Source: Ectothiorhodospira shaposhnikovii
GTDB lineage: Bacteria > Pseudomonadota > Gammaproteobacteria > Ectothiorhodospirales > Ectothiorhodospiraceae
Direction of reading: 5' to 3'
DNA: 64,000 nucleotides
NCBI RefSeq assembly: GCF_022227765.1
Contig: NZ_JAJMLZ010000011.1
Location: 30,772-94,771 of the forward strand
A model generated the notes under the pieces. That model did no database searches, had not been told where the DNA came from, and saw only the letters and a program-made list of their open reading frames with translations. This document shows, piece after piece, positions 27,075-36,929 of this stretch; position 1 is the stretch's first letter, and every line of letters begins with the position of its first letter. A program made the position numbers and the translations under genes.

Positions 27075-27710
27075 ATGGAAAAATTCGAGACACTCAACGC
27101 CCTGGTCTGTCCGCTGGACCGCTCCAACGTGGATACGGACGCCATCATCCCCAAGCAGTACCTCAAGTCCGTGAAACGCACCGGTTTCGGCCCCAACCTG
27201 TTCGATGACTGGCGCTACCTGGACCCGGGTGAGCCGGGCATGGACCACAGCCGGCGTCGGGTGAACCCCGACTTCGTACTCAACCAGCCTCGCTACGAGG
27301 GGGCGCGGATCCTGCTGGCGCGCAAGAACTTCGGTTGCGGTTCCTCTCGCGAACACGCGGTATGGGCCCTGACCAACTACGGTTTTCGCGTGGTCATCGC
27401 GCCGAGCTTTGCGGACATCTTCTTCAACAACAGCTTCAAGAACGGCCTGCTGCCCCTGATTCTGGACGAGGCCATTGTCGATCAACTGTTCCGCGAGGCC
27501 GAGGCCTCGCCGGGCTACAGGCTGACCGTGGACCTTCAGGCCCAGACCGTGGTGACGCCATCCGGGGCATCCTTCCCGTTCCAGGTGGACCCCTTCCGCC
27601 GCCACTGCCTGCTCAATGGTCTGGATGACATCGGCCTGACCTTGCAGCACGGGGAGGATATCCGGGCCTACGAGGCCCGTCGTCGGACCGAGGCGCCCTG
27701 GCTGTTCTGA
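27075..27710 (+). CDS. leuD: 3-isopropylmalate dehydratase small subunit
   Basis: A 211-residue swivel domain subunit starting at the ATG at 27075 (GTG at 27072 is an alternative). Signature segments are [19 protein letters not shown], the mobile-loop region [16 protein letters not shown] and [17 protein letters not shown]. Length matches proteobacterial LeuD (about 200-216). It is between leuC and leuB, and a dispersed palindromic repeat separates it from leuB. Confidence 0.98.
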   Translation: MEKFETLNALVCPLDRSNVDTDAIIPKQYLKSVKRTGFGPNLFDDWRYLDPGEPGMDHSRRRVNPDFVLNQPRYEGARILLARKNFGCGSSREHAVWALTNYGFRVVIAPSFADIFFNNSFKNGLLPLILDEAIVDQLFREAEASPGYRLTVDLQAQTVVTPSGASFPFQVDPFRRHCLLNGLDDIGLTLQHGEDIRAYEARRRTEAPWLF

Positions 27711-27719
27711 GCCTTTCCC

Positions 27720-27757
27720 CTCATCCCCGGCCCTTCTCCCCCAAGGGGGAGAAGGGA
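27720..27757. repeat. Dispersed palindromic repeat, long form
   Basis: CTCATCCCCGG followed by CCCTTCTCCCCC, AA, GGGGGAGAAGGG; the stem is 12 bp and perfect with a two-base loop. It sits in the 101-base leuD-leuB gap, in the opposite orientation to the 25499 copy. Confidence 0.8.
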
Positions 27758-27811
27758 GCCCCATGCAAAGCCCCTCTCTCCAATTCCATTCATCGCGGAG
27801 AATCGACATTC

Positions 27812-28891
27812 ATGACCCAGAACATTCTCATCCTGCCCGGTGACGGCATCGGCCCGGAAATCGTTGCCGAGGCCACTCGTCTTCTCAACGCGCTCAAGGA
27901 CCGTTTCGGCCTGGCCGTGGAACTGGAAGAGGCCCCCATCGGCGGCGCGGGCTATGATGCCGCCGGCAAGCCGCTGCCCGACGAGACCCTAGCCCTGGCC
28001 CGGGCTGCCGATGCGATCCTGCTGGGTGCTGTGGGCGGCCCCCGCTATGACCAGCTGGCCTGGGAACTGCGCCCCGAACGGGGGCTGCTGGCCATCCGCT
28101 CCGAGCTGGCCCTGTTCTCCAACCTGCGCCCGGCCATCCTCTATCCGCAGCTGGCATCCGCCTCGGCCCTGAAGCCGGAGATCGTTGGCGGCCTGGACAT
28201 CATGATCCTGCGCGAGCTGACCGGCGGTGCCTACTTCGGCAAGCCCCGCGGCATCCAGACCCGCGAGGACGGGGTGCGGGAAGGCTTCAACACCATCATC
28301 TATTCCGAGCCGGAAATCGAACGCATCGTACGCAGTGGTTTCGAGATCGCCATGAAACGTGATCGCCGCCTGTGTTCGGTGGACAAGGCCAATGTGCTGG
28401 AAGTCTCCCAGCTCTGGCGCGAGGTGGCCGAGCGGGTGGCCAAGGAGTACCCGGAGGTGGCCCTGTCCCACATGTACGTGGACAATGCGGCCATGCAGCT
28501 GGTGCGGGCACCCAAGCAGTTCGACGTGATCGTGACGGAAAACATGTTCGGCGATATCCTCTCCGATGCCGCCGCCATGCTCACCGGTTCCATCGGTATG
28601 CTGCCTTCCGCCTCCCTGGACGCCGGAGGCAAGGGCATGTACGAGCCCATTCACGGCTCCGCCCCGGACATCGCCGGCCAGGGCGTGGCCAATCCGCTGG
28701 CCACCTTGCTGTCGGTGGCCATGATGCTGCGCTACACCCTGAACGAAGAGGCCCAGGCCGCCCGCGTGGAAGCCGCGGTGGGCCGGGTGCTGGATCAGGG
28801 GCTGCGCACCGCCGACATCTGGACCGAAGGCTGCCGCAAGGTGGGAACCCGAGAGATGGGCGAGGCCGTGGTGGCCGCGCTGGCGGACTGA
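27812..28891 (+). CDS. leuB: 3-isopropylmalate dehydrogenase
   Basis: A 359-residue NAD-dependent beta-decarboxylating dehydrogenase that oxidises 3-isopropylmalate to the 2-keto precursor of leucine. Conserved elements are [15 protein letters not shown] at the N terminus, the [14 protein letters not shown] and [12 protein letters not shown] substrate loops, [10 protein letters not shown], and the late NAD-site segment [18 protein letters not shown]. Length matches family norm. RBS GGAGA lies upstream. Third gene of leuCDB; asd follows 118 bases later, probably from its own promoter. Confidence 0.98.
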   Translation: MTQNILILPGDGIGPEIVAEATRLLNALKDRFGLAVELEEAPIGGAGYDAAGKPLPDETLALARAADAILLGAVGGPRYDQLAWELRPERGLLAIRSELALFSNLRPAILYPQLASASALKPEIVGGLDIMILRELTGGAYFGKPRGIQTREDGVREGFNTIIYSEPEIERIVRSGFEIAMKRDRRLCSVDKANVLEVSQLWREVAERVAKEYPEVALSHMYVDNAAMQLVRAPKQFDVIVTENMFGDILSDAAAMLTGSIGMLPSASLDAGGKGMYEPIHGSAPDIAGQGVANPLATLLSVAMMLRYTLNEEAQAARVEAAVGRVLDQGLRTADIWTEGCRKVGTREMGEAVVAALAD

Positions 28892-29009
28892 CGGGCAAGG
28901 CAGACGATGGCCGGTATCCGGGATTTTCGTGCGGATACCGGCGTACCTGTTAGACTGATACACAACGCAGTTCGAACGACAGATACCGAATCCAAGGAAT
29001 TATTGAGCG

Positions 29010-30032
29010 ATGAGCAAAACCTATGATGTGGCCGTGGTCGGCGCCACCGGCGCCGTGGGCGAGACCATGTTGTCCATCCTGGCGGAACGCAAGTTCCCGG
29101 TAGGCAATGTCCATGCCGTGGCCAGCAGCCGCTCCGCCGGCAGCCGGGTGGCCTTCGGTAACAAGCAACTGGTGGTGGAAGACCTGGCCACCTTCGATTT
29201 CTCCAAGGTGCAGATCGGCCTGTTTTCACCCGGTGCCTCCGTGTCCAAGGAGTATGCACCCAAGGCCGCTGCCGCCGGTTGCGTGGTGATCGACAACACC
29301 TCCCAGTTCCGTTACGACGACGACATCCCGCTGGTGGTACCGGAGGTCAACCCCCATGCGGTGGCCGGGTACAAGAACCGCGGCATCATCGCCAACCCCA
29401 ACTGCTCCACCATTCAGATGCTGGTGGCCCTCAAGCCCCTGCACGATGCCGCCGGCATCGAGCGCATCAACGTGGCCACCTACCAGGCCGTGTCCGGCAC
29501 CGGCAAGGAGGCCATCGAGGAACTGGCTACCCAGACCGCTCAGTTGCTCAACGGCAAGCCGGTGGAATGCAAGGTCTATCCCAAGCAGATCGCCTTCAAC
29601 GTACTGCCGCACATCGACGTCTTCATGGAGAATGGCTACACCAAGGAAGAAATGAAGATGGTCTGGGAGACCCGTAAGATCATGGAGGATGACCGGATCC
29701 AGGTGAACCCCACCACGGTGCGCGTGCCCGTGTTCTACGGTCATTCCGAAGCGGTGCACATCGAGACCCGCGACAAGCTCACCGCCGAACAGGCCCGTGA
29801 ACTGCTGTCCAGGGCGCCCGGCGTGGTGGTCATGGACGAACGCCGTGACGGCGGTTATCCCACGGCGGTTACGGAAAGTGCCTCCCAGGATCCGGTGTTT
29901 GTCGGGCGCATCCGGGAAGACATCTCCCATCCCCGCGGCCTGAACCTGTGGGTGGTGGCGGACAATGTCCGCAAGGGCGCGGCCTTGAACAGTATTCAAA
30001 TCGCGGAAGTTTTGATAAAAGATTTTCTTTAA
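29010..30032 (+). CDS. asd: Aspartate-semialdehyde dehydrogenase
   Basis: A 340-residue NADP-dependent enzyme that converts aspartyl phosphate to aspartate semialdehyde, the branch point to lysine, diaminopimelate, threonine and methionine. The N-terminal VAVVGATGAVGETML is the Rossmann motif. The catalytic cysteine is in IANPNCSTIQM and a conserved active-site region is VPVFYGHSEAVHIET. It belongs to the shorter Pseudomonas/Gram-positive-like type rather than the 367-residue E. coli type. The leuCDB-asd-fimV-truA order is common in gammaproteobacteria. Confidence 0.97.
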   Translation: MSKTYDVAVVGATGAVGETMLSILAERKFPVGNVHAVASSRSAGSRVAFGNKQLVVEDLATFDFSKVQIGLFSPGASVSKEYAPKAAAAGCVVIDNTSQFRYDDDIPLVVPEVNPHAVAGYKNRGIIANPNCSTIQMLVALKPLHDAAGIERINVATYQAVSGTGKEAIEELATQTAQLLNGKPVECKVYPKQIAFNVLPHIDVFMENGYTKEEMKMVWETRKIMEDDRIQVNPTTVRVPVFYGHSEAVHIETRDKLTAEQARELLSRAPGVVVMDERRDGGYPTAVTESASQDPVFVGRIREDISHPRGLNLWVVADNVRKGAALNSIQIAEVLIKDFL

Positions 30033-30149
30033 GCATAGGTCCTGACCTGTCCCTGCACCTGACCGGCAATGCAGTTCCGCCGGTCCGGATGCAGGGCGCG
30101 TCACATCGGCAGGGGACTTGGCCGGACCGTTTCAGAAAGGGGACATGCC

Positions 30150-32906
30150 GTGCGCAGACTGGCTTTGGGAACCGCCTTGTGGGCACTCATGGCGCCGGGG
30201 GCGTCCGTGGCCCTTGGCTTGGGGGAGATCGATACCCGTTCGGCACTGAATCAGCCCCTGCGGGCGGAGATCCACCTCTTGTCCGTGCGCCCCGGGGAGA
30301 TGGAAGACCTGGTGGTCAGGCTGGCCCCCGATGCCCTGTTTCAGCGTCTGGGCATTGATCGCGCCCACCTGCTCTCCGATCTTCAGTTCGAGCCGGTCAC
30401 CACGTCGGATGGACGTCATGTGATTCGGGTCACCTCCCGTAACCCCATCCGCGAACCCTTCCTGAATTTCCTGATTGAAGCCAGCTGGCCCGGTGGTCGA
30501 CTGGTCCGTGAGTACACCGTGCTCCTGGATCCGCCCACCATGTTCGAACGGGCACAGCCGCCGGCCCCCGCCGTGACCGCTCCCGCTCCGGTCGACCGCC
30601 GTCCGCCGCCGCCTGGTACGCCCCGCCCGGATGCCGCGACCCCCCCCCCGTCCACCTACCGGGTCAGGGGAGGGGACACCATGTGGGACCTGGGCACGCG
30701 ACTGCGTCCGGATGCCGGTATCTCGGTCGAACAGATGATGATGGCCCTGTTGCGCGCCAATCCCGAGGCGTTCCCCGACGACAACATCAACAATGTCCGC
30801 AGCGGTAGCGTGCTGCGGGTGCCCGGGCGTGACGAGATCATGGCCCTGAGCGCGGCGGAGGCCCGTCGCGAGGTGGCCGCTCAGCACCGTCTGTGGCGGG
30901 AGTATCGGGCCCGTGCCGCCGAACAGCCGCCCAGGCCCCAGGTTCCGGCCGCGCCGGATGCACCGCCCGCGCCCCCCGCCGTGGCACTGCCGGATCCGGC
31001 GCCGAGGACGGCGGAGGAGGGACGCCTGGAGATCGTGGCCGAACCCGATGCCCGGACGGCCGATCGGGCGGCACGCCTGGAACAGGAACTGACCCTGCTG
31101 CGGGAGACCAGTGAAACTCGGCGCCAGGAAAGTCTCGAACTGCGGGACCGCATCCGCGAACTGGAAGACCTGCTGGAACGTCAGGGTCGCCTGCTGGCAC
31201 TGAACAATCAGCAACTGGCACAGTTGCAACGGCAACTGGCCCTTGCCCAGGGCGAGGACATGGATGCCATGCCCGCGCCGGTGCCGCCCTCGGCACCGAT
31301 GATCCCCGAACCCCTGCCGCCCGCGGTGCCTGAGGTCCCACCGGAGGCCCCGGCACCGGCTGCGCCTGCCGCTCCCCAGCCTCCCGTCACCGTACCGGCA
31401 CCTCAGCCCCAGACGACCGGCTTCCTGGCCGAGCTGTTGCGCAGCCCGTCCCTGCTGATCGGCGGGGGCTTCGGTATCCTTCTCATCCTTGCCCTGATCC
31501 TGCTGACCCTGCGGCGTCTGCGTGGTCAGTCCGATGAGGCCGGGGAGGCGACCGCCCCGCCGATGCGTTCGTTCCGTGAGCAGGAGACGCCGGCTTCCGC
31601 AGTCGGTACCGGTACCGCCACCCTGACCACCGGGGCCGCGGCGGCGGGTGCCGGTCTGGCCGCGACGGCGACCAGACCCGCTTCGTCCGGGACCATGACG
31701 GGCAGTGAAACCGCGCAGGTTGACCTGACTTCCACGGCCATGATGGATACCGTGGAGACCCCATTGCCCCAGATCTCCGTGTCCGCTGCTGACGGTACAC
31801 CTTCCGAGGCGGGCAGCTGGGATGAAGTGATCAATGACGACACCATCGCCGAAGCCGATGTCTATCTGGCCTACGGCCTCTACCAGCAGGCCGAGGATTT
31901 GCTCAAGGAGGCCCTGGTCCGTGAGCCCGAGCGTCCCGATTACCAGTTCAAGCTGGCGGAAACCTACTTTGCCACCGGCAACCAGGGCGCCTTCGACGAG
32001 ACGGCGGCACGGATGTCCGAACTCAAGGGAGACCGTGCTTCCGCCCTGTGGGATCGACTGGTGACCATGGGACAGGAACTGAGCCCGGGTAACAGCCTCT
32101 ATCAGGGCATGGGCAAGGCATCTTCCCCAGTGTCTTCGGCGGGCAGCGACGACAGCGATCTCCTGAGTACGCAGGATCTGGATGTATCCCTGGGCGATGT
32201 GGATTTTGATATCCACGATGACCTGGATACCCTGGTGAAGGACCGTTCCGATGCCTCCGGTATTGATGAGGAAGCACCGACGGCACTGCAGCCAGGGAGT
32301 GAAGAAGAAGCGCCGACCCGTATGCAGGATGCCGCGGCGCCGACCGAGCCAACCCGGGATGCCGGGAGGGTTCGGGACGAGGAGGAGGACACCCTCCAGT
32401 TCAGCCTGGGGGACCTGGATTTCGACATTGACGCGTTGGAGTCGGAGTCCGCCAAACCTCCGGCGCCGGCGGATCAGGGGGATGAGACGGTCAATCTCGA
32501 CCGGCCTGAGCGGCACCCCGCCTCGACGCCTGATCGGCCGGCGGAACCGCCGTCCCCTGAGGACGAGGCAACGCTGGAAATCGATCTCAAGGATCTGGAC
32601 TGGGCGGATGAAGACGCCACCCTCAAGGTGTCCGAGTCCTCCAGGAAGGACGATGCGGACGATACGGTACGTCTGTTGGAGGACTCCTTTACCGAAGATG
32701 ATCTGAGAAATCTGGAGGACGACACCCAGAGTCTGGAAGATGCCTTCGGCCTCGGCGATGAAGTCAGCACCAAGCTGGACCTGGCCCGCGCCTACATCGA
32801 CATGGGCGACGCGGAAGGTGCCCGCGCCACCCTGGAAGAAGTCCTGGCGGAAGGTGATGCCCTGCAGCAGCAGGAGGCTCGGGAACTGCTGGATCAGATC
32901 CGCTGA
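30150..32906 (+). CDS. fimV: FimV/HubP-family polar peptidoglycan-binding protein
   Basis: Start taken at a GTG at 30150, preceded by AAAGGGGA; this leaves a proper signal peptide (about residues 1-23, ending near SVALG). The 918-residue product has the FimV layout: N-terminal domain beginning GLGEIDTRSALNQPLRAEI, a Pro-rich linker, a LysM domain at about 168-230 (YRVRGGDTMWDLGTRLRP), a coiled coil near 320-365, a transmembrane helix near 440-460, a long acidic region, and a C-terminal TPR-like FimV_C motif (KLDLARAYIDMGDAEGARAT). FimV/HubP organises the cell pole and helps type IV pilus assembly. The leuB-asd-fimV-truA order supports the call. Confidence 0.95.
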   Translation: MRRLALGTALWALMAPGASVALGLGEIDTRSALNQPLRAEIHLLSVRPGEMEDLVVRLAPDALFQRLGIDRAHLLSDLQFEPVTTSDGRHVIRVTSRNPIREPFLNFLIEASWPGGRLVREYTVLLDPPTMFERAQPPAPAVTAPAPVDRRPPPPGTPRPDAATPPPSTYRVRGGDTMWDLGTRLRPDAGISVEQMMMALLRANPEAFPDDNINNVRSGSVLRVPGRDEIMALSAAEARREVAAQHRLWREYRARAAEQPPRPQVPAAPDAPPAPPAVALPDPAPRTAEEGRLEIVAEPDARTADRAARLEQELTLLRETSETRRQESLELRDRIRELEDLLERQGRLLALNNQQLAQLQRQLALAQGEDMDAMPAPVPPSAPMIPEPLPPAVPEVPPEAPAPAAPAAPQPPVTVPAPQPQTTGFLAELLRSPSLLIGGGFGILLILALILLTLRRLRGQSDEAGEATAPPMRSFREQETPASAVGTGTATLTTGAAAAGAGLAATATRPASSGTMTGSETAQVDLTSTAMMDTVETPLPQISVSAADGTPSEAGSWDEVINDDTIAEADVYLAYGLYQQAEDLLKEALVREPERPDYQFKLAETYFATGNQGAFDETAARMSELKGDRASALWDRLVTMGQELSPGNSLYQGMGKASSPVSSAGSDDSDLLSTQDLDVSLGDVDFDIHDDLDTLVKDRSDASGIDEEAPTALQPGSEEEAPTRMQDAAAPTEPTRDAGRVRDEEEDTLQFSLGDLDFDIDALESESAKPPAPADQGDETVNLDRPERHPASTPDRPAEPPSPEDEATLEIDLKDLDWADEDATLKVSESSRKDDADDTVRLLEDSFTEDDLRNLEDDTQSLEDAFGLGDEVSTKLDLARAYIDMGDAEGARATLEEVLAEGDALQQQEARELLDQIR

Positions 32907-32928
32907 CCCTGCTCCGGCGTGATGTTGA

Positions 32929-33624
32929 GTGTCTGAGCGGATGCACCCGGCCCTGAAGATTCTGGGTGTCGTCCTGTTCATCCTGTGCGTGGCCCAGGCC
33001 GGCTGGGCCGTGCTGGCGGTGGGCGGTCTACTGGCCGCCGTCGCGCTGGCGGCCACCGGCGCCGAGGGCGTGGGGCGGTTCCTGGCGATGTCCCGCCGCC
33101 TCAAGTGGTTCTTTCTTTCCATCATCCTGATCTTTGGCTGGTTCACCCCCGGTACGCCGTTGCTGGAATGGATGGGGGCCTGGTCTCCGGGGCGGGAAGG
33201 TCTGGTGATGGGCCTGCAGCGGACCCTGGTGCTGGTACTGGCGGTGGCCGCCGTGGTCTGGTTACTGCATGTCACCTCGCGGGAATCCCTGGTCAAGGGG
33301 CTGTTGTGGCTCACCCGTCCCCTGGCGCCGCTGGGCCTGCCCCGGGAACGTTTCGCCGTGCGGCTGGTGCTGACCCTGGAGGCACTGCCCCAAGTCCGGA
33401 TACTGGCCGCCGCCGGCCGTCCGGATACCGCGCCGCAAGGTCCCAAGGCGCGGCTTCAGGGGCTGGGGCAGCGGGCCACCGGTCTGTTTCGGGAGGTGCT
33501 GGAGCAGGCGGAGAAGGCGCCGCTGGAGCCCATTCGCCTGGATCCCGTGCCGCCACCGGGACCGGGTCAGTGGCTGTTGCTGTGCCTGATCCTGCTACCG
33601 CTGCTGCTGGCCGCCCTGCACTGA
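32929..33624 (+). CDS. CbiQ/EcfT-like integral membrane protein
   Basis: A 231-residue protein from a GTG at 32929; ATG at 32941 is an equally possible start. Four to five hydrophobic segments are visible (about 8-45, 60-80, 95-115 and the C-terminal 212-230). The middle part WLTRPLAPLGLPRERFAVRL resembles the coupling-helix region of ECF-transporter T components (CbiQ). There is no ATPase or S component beside it, so transport function is doubtful. Its place between fimV and truA is seen in related genomes as a conserved but uncharacterised gene. Confidence 0.6.
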   Translation: MSERMHPALKILGVVLFILCVAQAGWAVLAVGGLLAAVALAATGAEGVGRFLAMSRRLKWFFLSIILIFGWFTPGTPLLEWMGAWSPGREGLVMGLQRTLVLVLAVAAVVWLLHVTSRESLVKGLLWLTRPLAPLGLPRERFAVRLVLTLEALPQVRILAAAGRPDTAPQGPKARLQGLGQRATGLFREVLEQAEKAPLEPIRLDPVPPPGPGQWLLLCLILLPLLLAALH

Positions 33625-33673
33625 TGCCGGGAACTGGTATCATCCCGCCTCCCATTCATGCCCCACGAATCCA

Positions 33674-34474
33674 ATGAACGACACCCCCCGTCGACTGGCG
33701 ATCGGACTTGAATACGACGGCTCCGGATTCCGGGGCTGGCAGCAGCAGAAGGATGGCCGCACCATCCAGCCCCTGGTGGAACGGGCGCTGGCCAAGGTGG
33801 CGGATCATCCCGTGCAGGTGACCTGTGCCGGCCGTACCGATGCCGGGGTGCATGCCACCTGTCAGATCGTGCATTTCGATACCACCGCCGACCGTCCGCC
33901 CCATGCCTGGCTGCTGGGCGGCAACAGCAATCTCACGCCGGAGATCAGTCTGCAGTGGGTCAGGCCCGTGGCACCGGATTTCCATGCCCGGTTCTCCGCT
34001 CGCTGGCGCCTTTATCGCTATGTCTTCCTGAACCGTTTGGCCCGTCCCGCCGTCCTGCGTGGGCGGGTGACCTGGTATCACCGTCCCCTGGCGGCGGAGC
34101 CCATGCACGAGGCGGCCCAGCATCTGCTGGGCGAACATGATTTCAGCAGTTTCCGTGCCCTGGGTTGTCAGGCCCGTCATCCCATCCGGGAGGTGCAGTC
34201 GGTGTCGGTGACCCGCGATGGGGATTTCATCTATCTGGATATTCGGGCCAATGCCTTTTTGCATCACATGGTGCGCAATATCGCCGGCGCCCTCATGTGC
34301 GTGGGTCGAGGCGAGCGGCCCAGTGACTGGTTGGCGGAACTGCGGGAAGCCCGGGATCGCAGCCAGGGCGGGGTGACGGCGCCGCCGGACGGCCTGTATC
34401 TGGTTCAGGTGGGGTATGACGCGCAGTTCGACCTGCGCCCGGAGGCGGTCATTCCCCGCTACGGCTTCGTTTAG
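33674..34474 (+). CDS. truA: tRNA pseudouridine(38-40) synthase
   Basis: A 266-residue TruA. The catalytic aspartate is in CAGRTDAGVHATCQIVHF. Other family features are IGLEYDGSGFRGWQQQ at the N terminus, FSARWRLYRYVFLN, FSSFRALGCQARHP and FLHHMVRNIAGAL. It modifies positions 38-40 in the anticodon arm of many tRNAs. Length fits the family. It marks the end of the core-gene block; the nifB control region starts right after it. Confidence 0.97.
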   Translation: MNDTPRRLAIGLEYDGSGFRGWQQQKDGRTIQPLVERALAKVADHPVQVTCAGRTDAGVHATCQIVHFDTTADRPPHAWLLGGNSNLTPEISLQWVRPVAPDFHARFSARWRLYRYVFLNRLARPAVLRGRVTWYHRPLAAEPMHEAAQHLLGEHDFSSFRALGCQARHPIREVQSVSVTRDGDFIYLDIRANAFLHHMVRNIAGALMCVGRGERPSDWLAELREARDRSQGGVTAPPDGLYLVQVGYDAQFDLRPEAVIPRYGFV

Positions 34475-34504
34475 CCGGTGGCTGTGACTTTCCCGACATT
34501 TCCC

Positions 34505-34520
34505 TGTGGCAAGCCCCACA
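34505..34520 (+). promoter_or_regulatory. NifA upstream activator site for nifB
   Basis: TGT at 34505-34507 and ACA at 34518-34520 are separated by exactly 10 bases (TGT-N10-ACA). The site is 63 bases upstream of the -24 element, a usual distance for NifA sites acting through DNA looping. Confidence 0.8.
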
Positions 34521-34582
34521 TTCTCCCTGGGTGATCTTTTTTTTATCCATTAAAAACAGACAAATACCACCCATTAAAGGCC

Positions 34583-34598
34583 GGGCACAGGTCTTGCA
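34583..34598 (+). promoter_or_regulatory. Sigma-54 (-24/-12) promoter of nifB
   Basis: GGGCAC at 34583-34588 and TTGCA at 34594-34598 give the invariant GG-N10-GC spacing of RpoN promoters. Only the first base of the TGGCAC block differs. The nifB ATG is about 57 bases downstream. Confidence 0.85.
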
Positions 34599-34654
34599 TG
34601 CCTCCAGGAAAACCAAGTCAATCCCGCTGCGGCGGGCACCCTGGGAGGATTGTG

Positions 34655-36172
34655 ATGGACCCAAAGCCCGACAGAATCATTCAAATCCCCGTCACCGTCC
34701 AGGGCGGGTGCGCCAGCACCAAGCCCAGTTCCGGTTGCGGCGACAGCCACGGTCGGAAACCCGGACTGCCCGCCCACATCCAGGCCAAGATCCAGGATCA
34801 CCCCTGCTACTCGGAAGAGGCCCATCACCACTTTGCCCGCATGCATCTGGCGGTGGCTCCGGCCTGCAACATCCAGTGTCATTACTGCAACCGCAAGTAC
34901 GACTGCTCCAACGAGTCCCGTCCCGGCGTGGTGTCCGAGGTCCTCAAGCCGGCTCAGGCCATCCACAAGGCCCTGACCGTCGCGGCTTCCATCCCCGAGA
35001 TGACCGTGGTGGGCATCGCCGGACCCGGTGACGCCCTGGCCAACCCAACCCGCACCTTTGCCACCTTCCGGGGCATCCGGGAGCAGGACCCCGGCATCAA
35101 GCTTTGCCTGTCCACCAACGGCCTGGCACTGCCCCAGCATGTGGATGAGCTGGTCGCGCTGGGCGTGGATCATGTCACCATCACCATCAACAGCATCGAC
35201 CCGGAGATCGGCGCCCGCATCCATCCCTGGGTGCTGTGGGAGCGTCGCCGGGTGTTCGGCCGAGAAGGGGCGCGGATTCTGATCAGCCAGCAGCAGAAAG
35301 GCCTGGAAATGCTGGTGGAGCGGGGCGTTCTGGTGAAGGTCAACTCGGTGATGATTCCGGGTATCAACGATCACCATCTCAAGGATGTCTCCCGCAGGGT
35401 CAAGGAGAAGGGCGCCTTCCTGCACAACGTCATGCCCCTGATCTCCGACCCGGCCCACGGCACCTATTTCGGCCTCAACGGTCAGCGCGGACCCACCGAG
35501 GCGGAACTGTCCGCCCTGCGGGATGCGTGCGAGGGCGACATGAACATGATGCGCCATTGCCGCCAGTGCCGTGCCGACGCAGTGGGCATGCTGGGCGAGG
35601 ATCGGGGCGAGGCATTTAGCCTGGCGCGCATTGATCAGGACCTGCCGGACTACGACGCGGTCCGTGAACGTCGGGATCAGGTCCAGGCGGCGATCAGGGA
35701 ACGCATGGCGGCGCGCAAGCGCCAGGGAGGCACTGTGACTTCAATACCTTCGGCCGGATCCGCCGCACAACCGCCCGCCCGCCCGGTGCTGATGGCGGTG
35801 GCCACCAAGGGCGGCGGCCTGGTCAATCAGCATTTCGGCTATGCCCGGGAGTTTTTGATTTACAAGGCCACGCCGGAAGGGGTTCGGTTCGAGGGGCACC
35901 GGCGGGCGGATCTGTACTGCGCCGGACCGGAGGCCTGCAATGACCGGGCCCAGGTGCTGGCCAGCACGGTGCGGGCCCTGGAGGACTGCGAGGTGCTGCT
36001 CTGTGCCCGTATCGGCATTGAACCCTGGTCGGTACTTGAGGCGGCCGGGATCATGCCCAACGGCGAGCACGCCATGGCCCCCATCGAGGATGCGGTGATG
36101 GCCGTGTACCGAGAGATGATGGCCGCCGGGCGCCTGGACATGGCCGCGGAAGAGGCTACGCAGTGCGCGTGA
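34655..36172 (+). CDS. nifB: FeMo-cofactor biosynthesis protein NifB (radical SAM with NifX-like domain)
   Basis: A 505-residue enzyme from the ATG at 34655, with GGGAGG eight bases upstream. NifB fuses [4Fe-4S] clusters and inserts the central carbide to make NifB-co. The radical SAM cysteines are in APACNIQCHYCNRKYDC (CX3CX2C). Additional conserved cysteines occur in MMRHCRQCRADAVGMLGE. The C-terminal 130 residues (from about 370) form a dinitrogenase iron-molybdenum cofactor-binding domain like NifX, with HFGYAREFLIY. It is preceded by a sigma-54 promoter and NifA site and followed by nifQ after 52 bases. Confidence 0.98.
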   Translation: MDPKPDRIIQIPVTVQGGCASTKPSSGCGDSHGRKPGLPAHIQAKIQDHPCYSEEAHHHFARMHLAVAPACNIQCHYCNRKYDCSNESRPGVVSEVLKPAQAIHKALTVAASIPEMTVVGIAGPGDALANPTRTFATFRGIREQDPGIKLCLSTNGLALPQHVDELVALGVDHVTITINSIDPEIGARIHPWVLWERRRVFGREGARILISQQQKGLEMLVERGVLVKVNSVMIPGINDHHLKDVSRRVKEKGAFLHNVMPLISDPAHGTYFGLNGQRGPTEAELSALRDACEGDMNMMRHCRQCRADAVGMLGEDRGEAFSLARIDQDLPDYDAVRERRDQVQAAIRERMAARKRQGGTVTSIPSAGSAAQPPARPVLMAVATKGGGLVNQHFGYAREFLIYKATPEGVRFEGHRRADLYCAGPEACNDRAQVLASTVRALEDCEVLLCARIGIEPWSVLEAAGIMPNGEHAMAPIEDAVMAVYREMMAAGRLDMAAEEATQCA

Positions 36173-36224
36173 CGCAGCCTGCAAACCCCAGGCGGTCGAC
36201 GACAGGCAACATGAGGACATACCC

Positions 36225-36929
36225 ATGCCACTGAATCCGTCAGCGTCGAACATGGCAGCCTCACACGCCGTCACGCCGGTGCCGGCGGGTACCGTGCATT
36301 GGAAAAAAAGCCCCCATGGCCGGCACCGCGCCGGCCATCCGCCCCGGGTCGGTGGTTGTGATGAGGTTGCCGAGGCCGGCGAGGGCAGGATGGACAGCCT
36401 CCACGACCGACTGCTTGCCCATGCCGGGGGGTTGCCCAACGATGATCTGCTGGCGTGTCTGTTGTCCGCCTGGATCGGCGGTCGCGGCGTCCTGCCGGCG
36501 CATCTGGGGCTGTCCGGCAGTGACTACCGGCAGATGCTCGGTCGTCACTTTCCGGGGCTGACCCTCAACCCGCCTGCCCTGGAGCCGGTGGAGGTGCAGC
36601 GCCTGGACGAACGGCGGGATCTACAGCAGTTGCTGCTGTCCCATCGCCGGGGACGGGATCCCTCCGAGGTCTGGCTGGCCGCCATCGTGGCCGCCGCCTG
36701 CATGGGGCCGGATCATCTCTGGCAGGATCTGGGGCTGCGCAGTCGTGATCAGCTCACCCGGCTGATGCGGGACAATTTCCCGGGGCTGGTGGCACTCAAT
36801 GCCCAGGACATGAAATGGAAGAAATTCCTCTACCGCCAGCTCTGCCTGGCCGAAGACATCCTGATCTGCCGGTCACCGTCCTGTGAGGTCTGTCAGGACT
36901 ATGCGGTGTGTTTCGGGCCGGAGGTCTGA
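36225..36929 (+). CDS. nifQ: Molybdenum-handling nitrogen fixation protein NifQ
   Basis: The C-terminal end carries CRSPSCEVCQDYAVCFG, the Cx4Cx2Cx5C motif that defines NifQ and holds its Mo-Fe-S cluster. NifQ supplies molybdenum to the NifEN/NifH scaffold. The ATG at 36225 has GAGGACA upstream and gives 234 residues. An internal ATG at 36390 would give 179 residues, closer to the usual NifQ length of about 170-190, and the first 55 residues look unstructured; the true start may therefore be the later one. The stop abuts the TTG start of draG. Confidence 0.92.
   Translation: MPLNPSASNMAASHAVTPVPAGTVHWKKSPHGRHRAGHPPRVGGCDEVAEAGEGRMDSLHDRLLAHAGGLPNDDLLACLLSAWIGGRGVLPAHLGLSGSDYRQMLGRHFPGLTLNPPALEPVEVQRLDERRDLQQLLLSHRRGRDPSEVWLAAIVAAACMGPDHLWQDLGLRSRDQLTRLMRDNFPGLVALNAQDMKWKKFLYRQLCLAEDILICRSPSCEVCQDYAVCFGPEV

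Noticed and set aside
30132..33446. Minus-strand open frame of about 1100 codons
   Set aside because: It mirrors fimV and the CbiQ-like gene. The plus strand has a signal peptide, LysM domain and family motifs.
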